A DNA stretch of 64,000 nucleotides from RGIG4079 sp045531405 (lineage in GTDB: Bacteria > Bacteroidota > Bacteroidia > Bacteroidales > Muribaculaceae): assembly GCA_045531405.1 (NCBI GenBank), contig JAZSDX010000044.1:1-64000 (forward strand), written 5' to 3'. Numbering within the stretch: the first letter of the stretch is position 1; every line of letters begins with the position of its first letter. This document shows positions 26,362 to 35,893 of the stretch, piece by piece. A model generated the notes under the pieces. The model saw nothing but the letters and a program-made list of their open reading frames with translations. It was not told the DNA's origin and ran no database searches. A program made the translations under genes and the position numbers.

Positions 26362-27306
26362 ATGGCATCAAAGTCCCAATTAACAATCGTTATTCCTGTT
26401 TACAATCGAGCAGAAATTGTAAAGGTCACTCTCAACTCGATTGCAAACCAGTCGTTGCGACCTCTTGATGTGATTTTAGTTGACAATAATTCAACCGACA
26501 ACACCCTTGAAGTACTCAAAGTGTGGAAACAAGAAGTAGAGACTGACGATTTTCGTGTAAAGATCTTGAGCGAGAGCACTCCGGGAGCAGCTGTAGCTCG
26601 CAATCGTGGGCTAAAGGAAGTCTCAACCCCCTATACAATGTTTTTTGACTCTGATGATATCATGCATTCTACGCATGCGAAACGTGTAACAGAGGCATTA
26701 AATTCCAACAAAAGAATTGATGTTGTAGGATGGGATATTTATAAAACACATTTGGATAATAGCATTATTAAATACCCGTTTCTCCACAAAAACACTCTTT
26801 ATAACCATCTTTTTCATTCCACTTTTTCTACTCAACGCTATGCTGCTCGCACTGACTTATTTAAAAAAATCGGTGGATGGAATGAAGCATTACTTGGTTG
26901 GGATGACTATGAGCTTGGAGTGAGAATATTGTCTATTCATCCAACTATTAAAAAAGTTTATGGAGAGCCAACTGTAAGTGTTATTTCTCGCAGCGAATCT
27001 ATCACCGGCACCGATTTCTCATCACGTCCTCATGAATGGGAAACAGCTCTTAATACAATTGATAATACCCTTGAGAACTCTAAACTATCCTCAATGAAAA
27101 AGTATGTCGATGTGCGTCGTGCAATTCTCGCGGGATTTTATCGGCAAGAAGGGGCGGTCAATGATGCTCAGCGATTGCTCAGCGAGGTAATGAGCCGCAG
27201 TGGGTGGTATCGTCGCATGGTAATGAAATTATTTTACAAAATTATCAGCCGTGGAGGTCGTGGCATTGCCCAACTTGCTCGCCCGATGCTTTGGTTTACA
27301 AAATAA
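26362..27306 (+). CDS. Family 2 glycosyltransferase
   Basis: GT-A fold enzyme, 314 residues. QLTIVIPVYNRAEIVKVTL is the N-terminal nucleotide-binding strand, VDNNSTDNTLEVL follows, and the DxD-type metal motif is FFDSDD (about residue 94). GWDDYELGVRIL is the acceptor/catalytic region. No membrane segment is evident except a basic hydrophobic end. First of three glycosyltransferase genes in a row (8-base gap to the next). Sugar donor unknown. Confidence 0.9.
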   Translation: MASKSQLTIVIPVYNRAEIVKVTLNSIANQSLRPLDVILVDNNSTDNTLEVLKVWKQEVETDDFRVKILSESTPGAAVARNRGLKEVSTPYTMFFDSDDIMHSTHAKRVTEALNSNKRIDVVGWDIYKTHLDNSIIKYPFLHKNTLYNHLFHSTFSTQRYAARTDLFKKIGGWNEALLGWDDYELGVRILSIHPTIKKVYGEPTVSVISRSESITGTDFSSRPHEWETALNTIDNTLENSKLSSMKKYVDVRRAILAGFYRQEGAVNDAQRLLSEVMSRSGWYRRMVMKLFYKIISRGGRGIAQLARPMLWFTK

Positions 27307-27314
27307 ATCTAATC

Positions 27315-28421
27315 ATGAAGATCTTATTTGTAGGAGACGCAAGTAATTATCACAACACACTTGCCAATGCATTAGCAAAAATGGGGCATGAAGTAACTGT
27401 GGCATCAAACGGTTCATATTGGATGAACACTCGACGAGATATTGATATCTCACGCCCATATGATGGCAAGTTAGGAGGGGCGTTATTGTGGTTCAAACTC
27501 AACACTGCCTTGCGAAACACCTTTAAGGGTTATGATGTGGTACAAATAAGCAATCCTACATTTCTAAACCTTCGACCTCATCGTATTAGAGAAATCTTCA
27601 ATCGACTCAAACACGATAATGGCAAAATTTTTCTCTCAGCGTTGGGGACTGATAGCTACTTTGTAGATATGTGTTGTCGCGAAGGCTCTCCTCTGCAATA
27701 TAGCGAATGGCAAATCTATGGCAAGCCCGGTCCAATAATCAGCCAAAAAGAGGCGTGGCTACAACCTGTCCTTTACAACCTATGCCGTTATATTTATGAC
27801 AACATTGATGGTGCAGTTTCGGCACTTTATGAATATGACTTATCGGTAAAAGAGGTGCTTCCTGCTGATAAATTTGCTTACGGTGGACTACCTATCGATA
27901 CAGATGCTATTACTCCTCGATATATAGAGAATCCACCCGAAAAAATATCTCTCTTTTTAGGTCGGCATCGCAACCGACAAGCCGAAAAAGGCACTGATAT
28001 TATTGAACGTGTGGCAAAGGCTGTAGTAAAAAAACATCCCAATCGTTGTCATTTGGATATCGTAGAAGACCTTCCCTACAAAGAATATCTCACACGATTG
28101 CGCAATGCCCATGTAGTCCTTGATCAACTTTATTCATATACTCCTGCAACAAATGCACTACTTGCAATGGCAATGGGACTAAATACACTTTCAGGAGGAG
28201 AAGAAGAATTCTATAATTTTATCGGCGAACAAGAATTACGCCCAATCATCAATGCTGTTCCCGATGAAGATATACTTTTCAATACTATTGAAAACATAGT
28301 CTTAAACCCTCAAGAAATTGTAAGACGCAGTTACGAAGGGCGTAAATTTACCGAGAAACACCACAACCATAAAATTGTTGCTCAACGATTTATCAACTTC
28401 TGGGAAAAGATTATAAAATAA
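27315..28421 (+). CDS. GT-B type glycosyltransferase (GT4-like)
   Basis: 368 residues from the ATG at 27315 (MKILFVGDASNYHNTLAN). This is the typical GT-B N-terminus; longer in-frame starts would run back into the preceding gene. The N-domain has ALAKMGHEVTVASNGSYW. The C-domain has a donor-binding-like region LPYKEYLTRLRNAHVVLDQL and ATNALLAMAMGLNTLSGG, where the usual E-G-x-P-x-x-x-x-E loop is modified. Probably surface-polysaccharide synthesis with its neighbours. Confidence 0.82.
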   Translation: MKILFVGDASNYHNTLANALAKMGHEVTVASNGSYWMNTRRDIDISRPYDGKLGGALLWFKLNTALRNTFKGYDVVQISNPTFLNLRPHRIREIFNRLKHDNGKIFLSALGTDSYFVDMCCREGSPLQYSEWQIYGKPGPIISQKEAWLQPVLYNLCRYIYDNIDGAVSALYEYDLSVKEVLPADKFAYGGLPIDTDAITPRYIENPPEKISLFLGRHRNRQAEKGTDIIERVAKAVVKKHPNRCHLDIVEDLPYKEYLTRLRNAHVVLDQLYSYTPATNALLAMAMGLNTLSGGEEEFYNFIGEQELRPIINAVPDEDILFNTIENIVLNPQEIVRRSYEGRKFTEKHHNHKIVAQRFINFWEKIIK

Positions 28422-28426
28422 AGATT

Positions 28427-29212
28427 ATGACACTTGAAGTATTAATATGCACATATGGGAATAATGGAATTGAGCGAGTGTCAAAGATGAATCTCCCTCA
28501 AGTCAACAACGTAAAATATCTCATTTCATGGCAAACCGAAAGTTTTGATTTTCTAATTCCCAATGAGTTACACCGTAAAGACATTAAGATTGTCACCTCG
28601 CGCCACAAAGGGCTAAGCAACAATCGTAACCATGCAATAGAGAAAGCATCGGGCGATATATGCCTTATCGCCGACGACGACCTTATATACACTGCCGAAC
28701 AGTTACAAACCATTATCAAAACATTTGAAACAAACCCGAGTGTAGATATTGCATTATTCAAATATAGTGGTAGTGACTCAAAACAATACCCCGATTACGA
28801 GTTCTCTCTCAAAACTGAGCCTAAAGGTTATTATATCACATCGTTTGAAATTGCATTTCGGCTCAATTCAATCCCCCCCACACTTGAATTTGACACTCGA
28901 TTAGGTGTAGGGACATCGATGCCTGCCGGTGAAGAAGCTGTATTTATATATAATGCACTTGAGCAAGGTCTTAACTGTCGATTCTTCCCGATCACAATAA
29001 CTCATCATGCAAAACTCACTACCGGCTCACGCACTCCAACCCCCGGAGTTCTTCAAGCTAATGGGGTGGTAGTGGCCGTAAGATATGGTATATTCGGCAT
29101 TTTGCGACTTCCCATAATTGCCTGGCGCCACCATAAGCAAAGAGATATAAAATTTATTCCCGCACTGCACAACCTATTTAAGGGGTACATGTACGAGAAA
29201 AAGTACTTTTAG
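28427..29212 (+). CDS. Glycosyltransferase, GT-A fold
   Basis: 261 residues. LEVLICTYGNNGIERVSKM resembles a GT2 N-terminus although the usual PxYN motif is replaced. RHKGLSNNRNHAIEKASGDI and IADDDLIYT (DxD motif, about residues 84-92) fit the family. Five bases after the GT-B gene, so co-transcribed. The C-terminal 50 residues are hydrophobic and basic and may be membrane-associated. Confidence 0.8.
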   Translation: MTLEVLICTYGNNGIERVSKMNLPQVNNVKYLISWQTESFDFLIPNELHRKDIKIVTSRHKGLSNNRNHAIEKASGDICLIADDDLIYTAEQLQTIIKTFETNPSVDIALFKYSGSDSKQYPDYEFSLKTEPKGYYITSFEIAFRLNSIPPTLEFDTRLGVGTSMPAGEEAVFIYNALEQGLNCRFFPITITHHAKLTTGSRTPTPGVLQANGVVVAVRYGIFGILRLPIIAWRHHKQRDIKFIPALHNLFKGYMYEKKYF

Positions 29213-29226
29213 TTTTATAAGGGAAT

Positions 29227-30318
29227 TTATAGATACTTCTTTACAGCCTTTTCGAGTTTATTAAGATCATCAACACGCTCAACCAATTCTCCATTGCGAT
29301 CAATAATAAATGATGCAGGGAGTGCATTTACATTATAATTCATGAGATTAGTTGCGCCATCTGATTTTGAGTTATAAACAGTAATCCATGGTAAATTTTC
29401 AGCCGACTCTTTCCATAGCGACTCATTTTCATCTACCGAAACTTGATAAATCTCTAAACCTTTTGCTTTGTTGGCTTCATAAATATTATTCAACCCAATA
29501 TTAAACAATGGAGATTTTTCGTCACTATAAATTGTAAAATTCAGAATTGTCACATTCCCTTTTGATGCGACATCTTTTAGGCTATGCAACACCCCTTTAT
29601 TATCATATAGTTTAATATCAAACAACACTGTTTGTACCACTTGAATTGTATCACCATTCCCAACCGTTGACACACGACGATTTTCAAGAAATAATTGCTC
29701 CAACGATGCTGTTCGAGGGTCATTAGGTCGTTGTTGTGCAAACTTATTTGCAACAGCTCCTATAATGCGCAAATCTTTCTTGTTGTTTACATCAAAAATT
29801 GGGGTATTTCCTATGCGTTTATTAATTATATAATACGAAATAAGCCCCTCACTATCTCCAAGTATCATCATCGACAATTCTCGTTTGAGAAGAGAATCAG
29901 CAGCAATGGCTTGCTCGCCACCAAATGCCACAACCGATGATATTTTTTGGTCTATTGTCATCATCATTTCGGCCATGGTACTACCCGACAAAGTATATGC
30001 CGAATCAAGTGCCGACGCATAACCCTTATAGGTTATGGTCTCTATACTATCTATTGGGAAATACACCTTTTTCCCATTTGCACTCAAACGAAACACTTCA
30101 GGATACCCAACTACTTGTTGAGTAAATTCAAATCTACCATCTTCATCAAGGAGAACAGAGTCTAATACATACCACCCGTTTATGCCTGGTGCTTCAAGTA
30201 TCAACATTGTTGAATCGGCACCTTCGGCCGTTCCTTCAATCGTCCAATGGTTATTTTCGCCACAGCTCCACACTACCATTGCAACTGCAACTATTACTAT
30301 TGATAAATACTTTCTCAT
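29227..30318 (-). CDS. DUF4369/thioredoxin-fold lipoprotein without CxxC
   Basis: 363 residues. The N-terminus MRKYLSIVIVAVAMVVWSC is a lipoprotein signal with cysteine 19 as lipidation site. Residues about 25-115 resemble the DUF4369 beta domain that precedes thioredoxin-like domains in Bacteroidota. The C-terminal 120 residues have the TlpA-like fold pattern (NVTILNFTIYSDEKSPLFN ... NALPASFIIDRNGELV), but the redox CxxC is replaced by YSDEKS, so it is probably not a disulfide reductase. It ends 14 bases from the convergent glycosyltransferase gene. Confidence 0.8.
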   Translation of the reverse strand: MRKYLSIVIVAVAMVVWSCGENNHWTIEGTAEGADSTMLILEAPGINGWYVLDSVLLDEDGRFEFTQQVVGYPEVFRLSANGKKVYFPIDSIETITYKGYASALDSAYTLSGSTMAEMMMTIDQKISSVVAFGGEQAIAADSLLKRELSMMILGDSEGLISYYIINKRIGNTPIFDVNNKKDLRIIGAVANKFAQQRPNDPRTASLEQLFLENRRVSTVGNGDTIQVVQTVLFDIKLYDNKGVLHSLKDVASKGNVTILNFTIYSDEKSPLFNIGLNNIYEANKAKGLEIYQVSVDENESLWKESAENLPWITVYNSKSDGATNLMNYNVNALPASFIIDRNGELVERVDDLNKLEKAVKKYL

Positions 30319-30334
30319 AAATCTATAATTGCGA

Positions 30335-31108
30335 TTAAATAAGATGACTTCCTTTAGTTAAATCATTTAAGGCTGATGCTTTTGTAATAATCACCTCGCT
30401 CACACCTGCATCAATTGCTGCAAATGCGTTATCAAGTTTGGGAATCATACCTCCATTTACAATACCTTGTTCTTTCAATTCGGCATATATCTCTCGATTT
30501 ATCTCAGCTACAACCGAATCATCATCATTTTCGTCACGAAGCACACCTGCTTTTTCAAAACAAAATACCAAATGAACATCAAATATATCTGATAATCCTT
30601 TGGCACATTCACCTGCCATTGTATCGGCATTTGTGTTGAGCATATTTCCTTTACCATCGTGAGTGAGTGGTGCAATTACAGGCACAACTCCCGAGCGCAA
30701 CAATGTTGCCAATGCTTCACCGTCAACCTGTTTTACGTCTCCTACCCAACCATAATCAACAGTTTTCACCGGACGACGATCACTTAATATGATATTCATA
30801 TCGGCTCCGGTCATACCCATAGCATTTACTCCATGACTTTGCAATCCGGCAACGATATTTTTGTTAACCAAGCCACCATATACCATTGTTACCACTTGCA
30901 ACATCTCGGCATCGGTGATGCGACGGCCATCGACCATCTTTGTTTCTATACCTAATTGCGCTGCCACACGAGTAGCCAAACGGCCACCTCCATGAACAAG
31001 CATTTTATACCCCTCAACATTTGAGAAATCACGAAGTAAAGTAGCAAGAGTTTCGGGTTCTTCAACAATTTTGCCCCCTACTTTTATAATGGTAAGTTTT
31101 TCTTTCAT
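30335..31108 (-). CDS. argB: Acetylglutamate kinase (or N-succinylglutamate kinase)
   Basis: Amino-acid kinase, 257 residues, second step of arginine synthesis. IKVGGKIVEEPETLATLL (phosphate-binding lysine and glycines), LVHGGGRLATRVAAQLG (substrate binding) and LNTNADTMAGECAKGL are family motifs. Bacteroides fragilis uses succinylated rather than acetylated arginine intermediates, so the true acyl group here is uncertain. It follows prfB after 12 bases, and an ArgE-like deacylase is two genes away. Confidence 0.92.
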   Translation of the reverse strand: MKEKLTIIKVGGKIVEEPETLATLLRDFSNVEGYKMLVHGGGRLATRVAAQLGIETKMVDGRRITDAEMLQVVTMVYGGLVNKNIVAGLQSHGVNAMGMTGADMNIILSDRRPVKTVDYGWVGDVKQVDGEALATLLRSGVVPVIAPLTHDGKGNMLNTNADTMAGECAKGLSDIFDVHLVFCFEKAGVLRDENDDDSVVAEINREIYAELKEQGIVNGGMIPKLDNAFAAIDAGVSEVIITKASALNDLTKGSHLI

Positions 31109-31120
31109 AACGAGATGTTT

Positions 31121-32246
31121 TTAAGCATTTTCAGCGTCGGTTGCGGCAAATTCCATAAGATACGCTTTAATAAAATCGTCAAGGTCTCCGTCCATCACAC
31201 CGTTTACATCTGATGTTTGATAATTTGTGCGATGGTCTTTTACTCGACGGTCATCAAACACATAACTGCGAATTTGAGAGCCCCACTCTATTTTCATTTT
31301 TCCGGCTTCAACTTTTGCTTGTTCTTGAAGACGATGTTGCAACTCTTTGTCGTATAAGATTGATTTCAATTGACGCAATGCATTTTCTTTATTCTTTGGT
31401 TGGTCGCGAGTTTCAGTGTTTTCAATAAGAATTTCTTCCTTCTCGCCTGTGTAGGGGTCGGTAAATTGGTAACGAAGACGCACTCCCGATTCCACCTTGT
31501 TCACATTCTGACCACCGGCCCCTCCACTTCGGAAAGTATCCCACGACAAAAGGGCTGTTTCAACTTTCACTTCAATGGTGTCATCGACAAGAGGTGTCAC
31601 AAATACCGAAGCAAACGAAGTCATGCGTTTTCCTTGTGCATTATATGGTGACACACGCACCAATCGATGCACACCATTTTCACATTTAAGGTAACCATAG
31701 GCAAAGTCGCCTTCTACGTTGATTGTGCATGACTTAATACCAGCCTCATCACCTTCAAGAAGGTTGGCGATAGATGTTTTATATCCACTTTTTTCGCAAA
31801 AACGCAGATACATGCGCATCAACATCGAAGCCCAATCTTGACTTTCTGTACCACCGGCACCGGAGTTGATTTTTAATACCACACCGAGTTTATCTTCTTC
31901 ACGACGTAACATATTGCGAAGTTCAAGCGCCTCAAGTTTGGCAATGGCATCACTATATAATTGATCGACCTCCTCTTCGGTTACAAGTTCCTCCTTATAA
32001 AAGTCCCAAGAGAGAGAAAGTTCGTCAACAACCTTTTCAACTTCTTTATAACCTTCAATCCATTGTTGAAGGTCTTTAATTTTTTTCATTTGGATTTGCG
32101 CTTCCTTAGGGTGCTCCCAGAAATCGGGCACATGAGTGCGCAACTCCTCTTCTTCTACTTGAATTAACTTACTATCGATGTCAAAGATACCTCCTCAACG
32201 CGAGCTTGCGTTCAACGGTCTCTTTTAGCTGTTCCTGTGTAATCAT
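31121..32246 (-). CDS. prfB: Peptide chain release factor 2, with programmed +1 frameshift
   Basis: Class I release factor for UGA/UAA codons, 374 residues after recoding. Translation starts at the ATG 32244-32246 (MITQEQLKETVERKLALRRYL), meets UGA at 32181-32183, and must shift +1 to continue with DIDSKLIQVEEEEL and on to 31121. The stop-recognition SPF-type loop is in the SPYNAQGKRMTSFASV area (SPY...), and GGQ for peptidyl hydrolysis is in RSGGAGGQNVNKVES. Own promoter at 32.29 kb; argB follows. Confidence 0.96.
32180..32195 (-). promoter_or_regulatory. prfB +1 recoding site
   Basis: Leftward AGGAGG (32190-32195), 3 nt, then CTT TGA C. This is the classical RF2 autoregulatory frameshift: the internal Shine-Dalgarno-like element, slippery CTT codon and in-frame UGA. 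Codon 22 is the stop; +1 slippage places GAC as the next codon. Confidence 0.95.
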
Positions 32247-32291
32247 TTTGTGTTACTTGGAATTTTTGAGTTAATAAATTATTTTTCAGTG

Positions 32292-32299
32292 CAAAAGTA
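32292..32299 (-). promoter_or_regulatory. Candidate prfB promoter -7 box
   Basis: Leftward TACTTTTG matches TAnnTTTG, 46 bases before the prfB ATG; no TTTG at ideal spacing upstream. Confidence 0.5.
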
Positions 32300-32311
32300 C
32301 AAAAAAATCAA

Positions 32312-33370
32312 TCAAATCTTCAACCCATCCAATATTGTAATATATACTTGTATGGCTTTTCTTATTTCATCGAGATAGATAAATTCATCGGCAGTGTGAG
32401 AACGAGACGAACTACCTGGACCTAACTTCAACGATTGCCATGGCATCAATGCTTGGTCGCTTAATGTAGGTGATCCAAATGGTTTCGCTCCCAAAATTTC
32501 CAATCGTTTTACTACAGGATGCGACACCTCTATATATGACGGATTTAACCGCGTTGAACGAGGTGTTAATTCACATTGTGGCACAGCATTGCGAATCATT
32601 GACAATGTTTGAAAATTGGAATAAGCATCGGTAGAACGCACATCAACCACGATATCACATTCATCGGGCACTACATTATGTTGTGTTCCTGCATTTATTT
32701 GTGTTACTGAAATTTTAACGGGACCCAACAACTTTGATTCTTTCTCAAAACGAAGATTTCGCAATATGTTTACAACCTCCATAGCCTCATATATTGCATT
32801 TACGCCCTCATTGCGAGCCGCATGCCCCGATACTCCTCTTACTTTTCCATCAAGCACCATTAACCCTTTTTCGGCTATAGCCGGTTGCATGTCGGTGGGT
32901 TCACCTACAATCGCAACCGCAATAGGAGCAATCTTTGATATCACCGATTCGATGCCATTCTTGCCACTAACTTCCTCCTCACACGAAGCAAGCATCACTA
33001 TATTATAATCTTGAATTCTTTTATCTAAATAAATAAATGTCGCAAGCATTGACACCAATGCCCCTCCGGCATCATTACTACCCAATCCATACAATTTTCC
33101 ATCTTTTTCTATGGGCATAAATGGGTCACGCGTCCAACCAGCCACAGGCTTCACCGTATCTATATGAGAATTTAACAATACAGTAGGCTTACTCATATCA
33201 TAATCATGTGTTTTAGCCCACACATTATTACCCTGTCTCTCCGGCTCAAATCCGTTATCAACAAGAAAATTGACTATTATGTCGGCTACATTTGATTCCT
33301 CTCTTGATATAGAGGGAGTCGAAATTAGGAGTTTCAACAAATCTACGGCTTTATAATACAATTCGTCCAT
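32312..33370 (-). CDS. M20 family metallo-deacylase, ArgE-like
   Basis: Zinc-dependent amidohydrolase of the acetylornithine deacetylase / succinyl-diaminopimelate desuccinylase family. From the ATG at 33370 (MDELYYKAVDLLKLL) it has 352 residues; a start 18 codons earlier is possible but not family-like. Metal-site motifs: LNSHIDTVKPVAGW, GSNDAGGALVSM and SCEEEVSGKNG (catalytic base and ligand). The dimerisation domain lies about 165-270. Near argB, which supports a role releasing the acyl group from N-acyl-ornithine; this is inferred from context. Confidence 0.85.
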   Translation of the reverse strand: MDELYYKAVDLLKLLISTPSISREESNVADIIVNFLVDNGFEPERQGNNVWAKTHDYDMSKPTVLLNSHIDTVKPVAGWTRDPFMPIEKDGKLYGLGSNDAGGALVSMLATFIYLDKRIQDYNIVMLASCEEEVSGKNGIESVISKIAPIAVAIVGEPTDMQPAIAEKGLMVLDGKVRGVSGHAARNEGVNAIYEAMEVVNILRNLRFEKESKLLGPVKISVTQINAGTQHNVVPDECDIVVDVRSTDAYSNFQTLSMIRNAVPQCELTPRSTRLNPSYIEVSHPVVKRLEILGAKPFGSPTLSDQALMPWQSLKLGPGSSSRSHTADEFIYLDEIRKAIQVYITILDGLKI

Positions 33371-33576
33371 AATTACACTATTGTCTTCATTGTGCAAATT
33401 TAATCCATTTTTGCCACAAACCACATATCATCATATATTTTAATCACTATCTCTTTACTTTTTGGTCTATTTCTCTCATTTATTGCACACTTTTTCCACG
33501 CCTGTGCCACTTCACAATCTTTGTTAAGATTTTAGCCTTTGCTACCCCTCATTTCGCATATTTGAATAAATATGCT

Positions 33577-33584
33577 TATCTTTG
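33577..33584 (+). promoter_or_regulatory. Candidate promoter -7 box for the acyl-CoA synthetase gene
   Basis: TATCTTTG, 29 bases before the ATG at 33614. A TTTG at 33561-33564 is only 12 nt upstream, shorter than consensus. The box lies inside the longest open frame and argues for the downstream start. Confidence 0.5.
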
Positions 33585-33613
33585 CTCTGTTTTTTATGAC
33601 AAATAAAAATAAT

Positions 33614-35419
33614 ATGTCTAATATTCTCACAAATCTCATTAGCAATCAAGTTGCTAAATATGGAGATAGAGAGGTTTTTCGCCACAAGGAATCGATTGAT
33701 GGCGAATGGATTACAACCTCATGGACGCAATTCAAAGCCAAAGTTGACGCAATTGCATGTGCAATGGAAATTCTCGACTTGAATACTCAAGACAACATAG
33801 CAGTATTCTCATCAAATCGTCCCGAGATTCTCATCACCGACTATGCGGCATATGCCAATCGTGCAGTACCTGTATCAATCTATTCGACAAGCAGCAAAAG
33901 CCAAGTTAAATATATTCTTAACGATTCTCAAGCTCGTTTCCTTTTTGTTGGGAATGAAGAACAATACAAAATAGCACGAAGCATCATCAACGAATGTAAA
34001 AGTGTGAAACATATCATCACCTACGATGAAGTAGAGTACGAAAACAGCGACGAAACAGTTCTTTCATTCGCTCAATTTCTGAAACTTGGCGAGAGCGCAA
34101 GCGATGAGTGTAAAGCCGAAATCAAAAAACGACAAGCCGAAGCTACCCCCGACGACATTGCCACTGTGCTATACACTTCAGGCACCACAGGTGAGCCAAA
34201 AGGAGCCGTACTTCCTCACTCTTGCTTTGATGCCGTAATGGAAATACACAAAGAACGCCTTACAATGTTAAGCGATAAAGACACATCGGTGTGTTTCCTT
34301 CCATTGAGCCACATTTTTGAAAAAGCATGGTCAAGTTTTTGCATGTATATGGGCATGAGATTTGCGATAAACTTCGACACAAAGAATGTGCAACAAACAC
34401 TCAAGGAATTCCGACCCACTTGCATGTGTAGCGTACCTCGATTTTGGGAAAAAGTATATACTGGCATCAATGAGAAACTCGATGAGATGAAAGGGTTCAA
34501 AAAGCTACTCATTAAACGTGCTCTAAAAGTTTCAAATCGTCGCAACATTGACTATGCCCGCTTAGGGAAAAAAGCTCCATGGTGGCTCGAAACTCAATAT
34601 CGGTTCTTTGAGAAAAAAGTACTCAAAACACTTCAAGCAGCCATAGGACTTGAAAACGGTGTACTTTTCCCCACTGCAGGCGCTCCATTATCTGCCAACA
34701 TCACCGAATTTCTTCAGACATGTGGCATAAACATTGTCATTGGGTATGGACTTTCAGAGACTTGCGCCACTGTTACTTGCTACCCACAACCGGGCTACAA
34801 ACTTGACTCAGCCGGTACGGTAATGCCTCGCGTACAGATTCGCATCGGAGAATACAACGAAATACAAGTGAAAGGTCCGACAATACTTCGAGAATACTAT
34901 AACAAGCCCAAGGAAACGGCCGAAGCATTTACCGCCGACGGATGGTTTCGCACCGGCGATGCAGGCAAGATTGACGAAAAGGGAAATCTCATAATCACCG
35001 ACCGATTGAAAGACCTTCTAAAGACCTCTAACGGAAAATACATTGCTCCTCAAGCAATTGAAAGCCGCATCAGCGAGGATAAATTCGTGGAACAAATAGC
35101 AGTAATTGGCGAACGTCGCAGATACGTAACTGCCCTCATCATTCCGGCATTTGACGCATTAAAAGAATATGCTTCCGAAAAGAAAATACAATATCACACC
35201 ATTGAAGAATTGGTAAAAAATGCCGACATCAAGGCTATGATTCAAGAACGTATTGATGCACTTCAAGAGGGGTTTGCCAATTATGAGAAAATCAAGAAAA
35301 TAGCCCTTTTGGCACAAGCATTTACAATGGAAACCGGCGAATTAACCAACACGCTCAAGATACGTCGTCCGGTCATCCGAACTCGCTATGCCAAAGAAAT
35401 TGAAGCGATGTATCGCTAA
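33614..35419 (+). CDS. Long-chain fatty acid-CoA ligase (AMP-binding)
   Basis: Adenylate-forming enzyme that activates fatty acids, 601 residues from the ATG at 33614 (MSNILTNLISNQVAKYG). An ATG six codons earlier (33596) is possible. Core motifs: TVLYTSGTTGEPKGAVL (ATP/AMP P-loop), GYGLSETCATVT, and GWFRTGDAGKIDEKGNL followed by RLKDLLKTSNGKYIAP, whose lysine is in the usual adenylation region. Typical FadD15-type length. Single gene with its own terminator; divergent from the M20 gene. Confidence 0.92.
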   Translation: MSNILTNLISNQVAKYGDREVFRHKESIDGEWITTSWTQFKAKVDAIACAMEILDLNTQDNIAVFSSNRPEILITDYAAYANRAVPVSIYSTSSKSQVKYILNDSQARFLFVGNEEQYKIARSIINECKSVKHIITYDEVEYENSDETVLSFAQFLKLGESASDECKAEIKKRQAEATPDDIATVLYTSGTTGEPKGAVLPHSCFDAVMEIHKERLTMLSDKDTSVCFLPLSHIFEKAWSSFCMYMGMRFAINFDTKNVQQTLKEFRPTCMCSVPRFWEKVYTGINEKLDEMKGFKKLLIKRALKVSNRRNIDYARLGKKAPWWLETQYRFFEKKVLKTLQAAIGLENGVLFPTAGAPLSANITEFLQTCGINIVIGYGLSETCATVTCYPQPGYKLDSAGTVMPRVQIRIGEYNEIQVKGPTILREYYNKPKETAEAFTADGWFRTGDAGKIDEKGNLIITDRLKDLLKTSNGKYIAPQAIESRISEDKFVEQIAVIGERRRYVTALIIPAFDALKEYASEKKIQYHTIEELVKNADIKAMIQERIDALQEGFANYEKIKKIALLAQAFTMETGELTNTLKIRRPVIRTRYAKEIEAMYR

Positions 35420-35450
35420 ATAGTCCTTTCAATTTTAACAACCATAACAG

Positions 35451-35487
35451 AGGCATGCCACGAAAATTGACATGCCTTTGTGTTTTT
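35451..35487 (+). terminator. Terminator of acyl-CoA synthetase gene
   Basis: AGGCATG (35451-35457) pairs with CATGCCT (35471-35477), followed by TTGTGTTTTT. Confidence 0.75.
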
Positions 35488-35893
35488 ATAAAAATGACCA
35501 TTTTATTGCAGAAGTAAAAAATAAACTATAATTTTGCAATAACTCAACAGCCCGGAGGGGCTATGAGGGATACATAATTTATTTTAGACGTTTACAAGCG
35601 TTATCTTTTTAAGTCATCGAATCTCGCAAATTCAAATCCACAAAAAGATAAAGCAACTGTATGCGTCCATTGTGATGTAATATATTAACAGCATTTACAC
35701 TATCGTCACAAATCGTGATGATATGTTGTGGTGTTTTATATACACATCCGGCGTGGGCTGCTGAGTTGCTTATCTCGTGGATAAGGCCAATGCGAGAGCC
35801 TGATGACTTGGGATAAGTAGTAAAGGATCCCACGTCTGTCATTTATAAACGCCCGAATAGGGATTCATTCAGGCAACAATTCTCGCTACAACA
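35488..35893. other. Intergenic region with palindrome and possible 77-codon ORF
   Basis: About 400 bases without a convincing gene. A TAATTTTG -7-like box (35529-35536, +) precedes a GC-rich palindrome AGCCC-GGAG-GGGCT (35549-35562). A leftward ORF at 35609-35842 encodes 77 residues (MTDVGSFTTYPKSSGSR...) with no family I recognise. An imperfect inverted repeat CCCGAAT/ATTCAGG lies at about 35851-35872. The composition looks like a dispersed intergenic element rather than a normal gene; I cannot show that it repeats, since there is one copy in this window. Confidence 0.4.
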
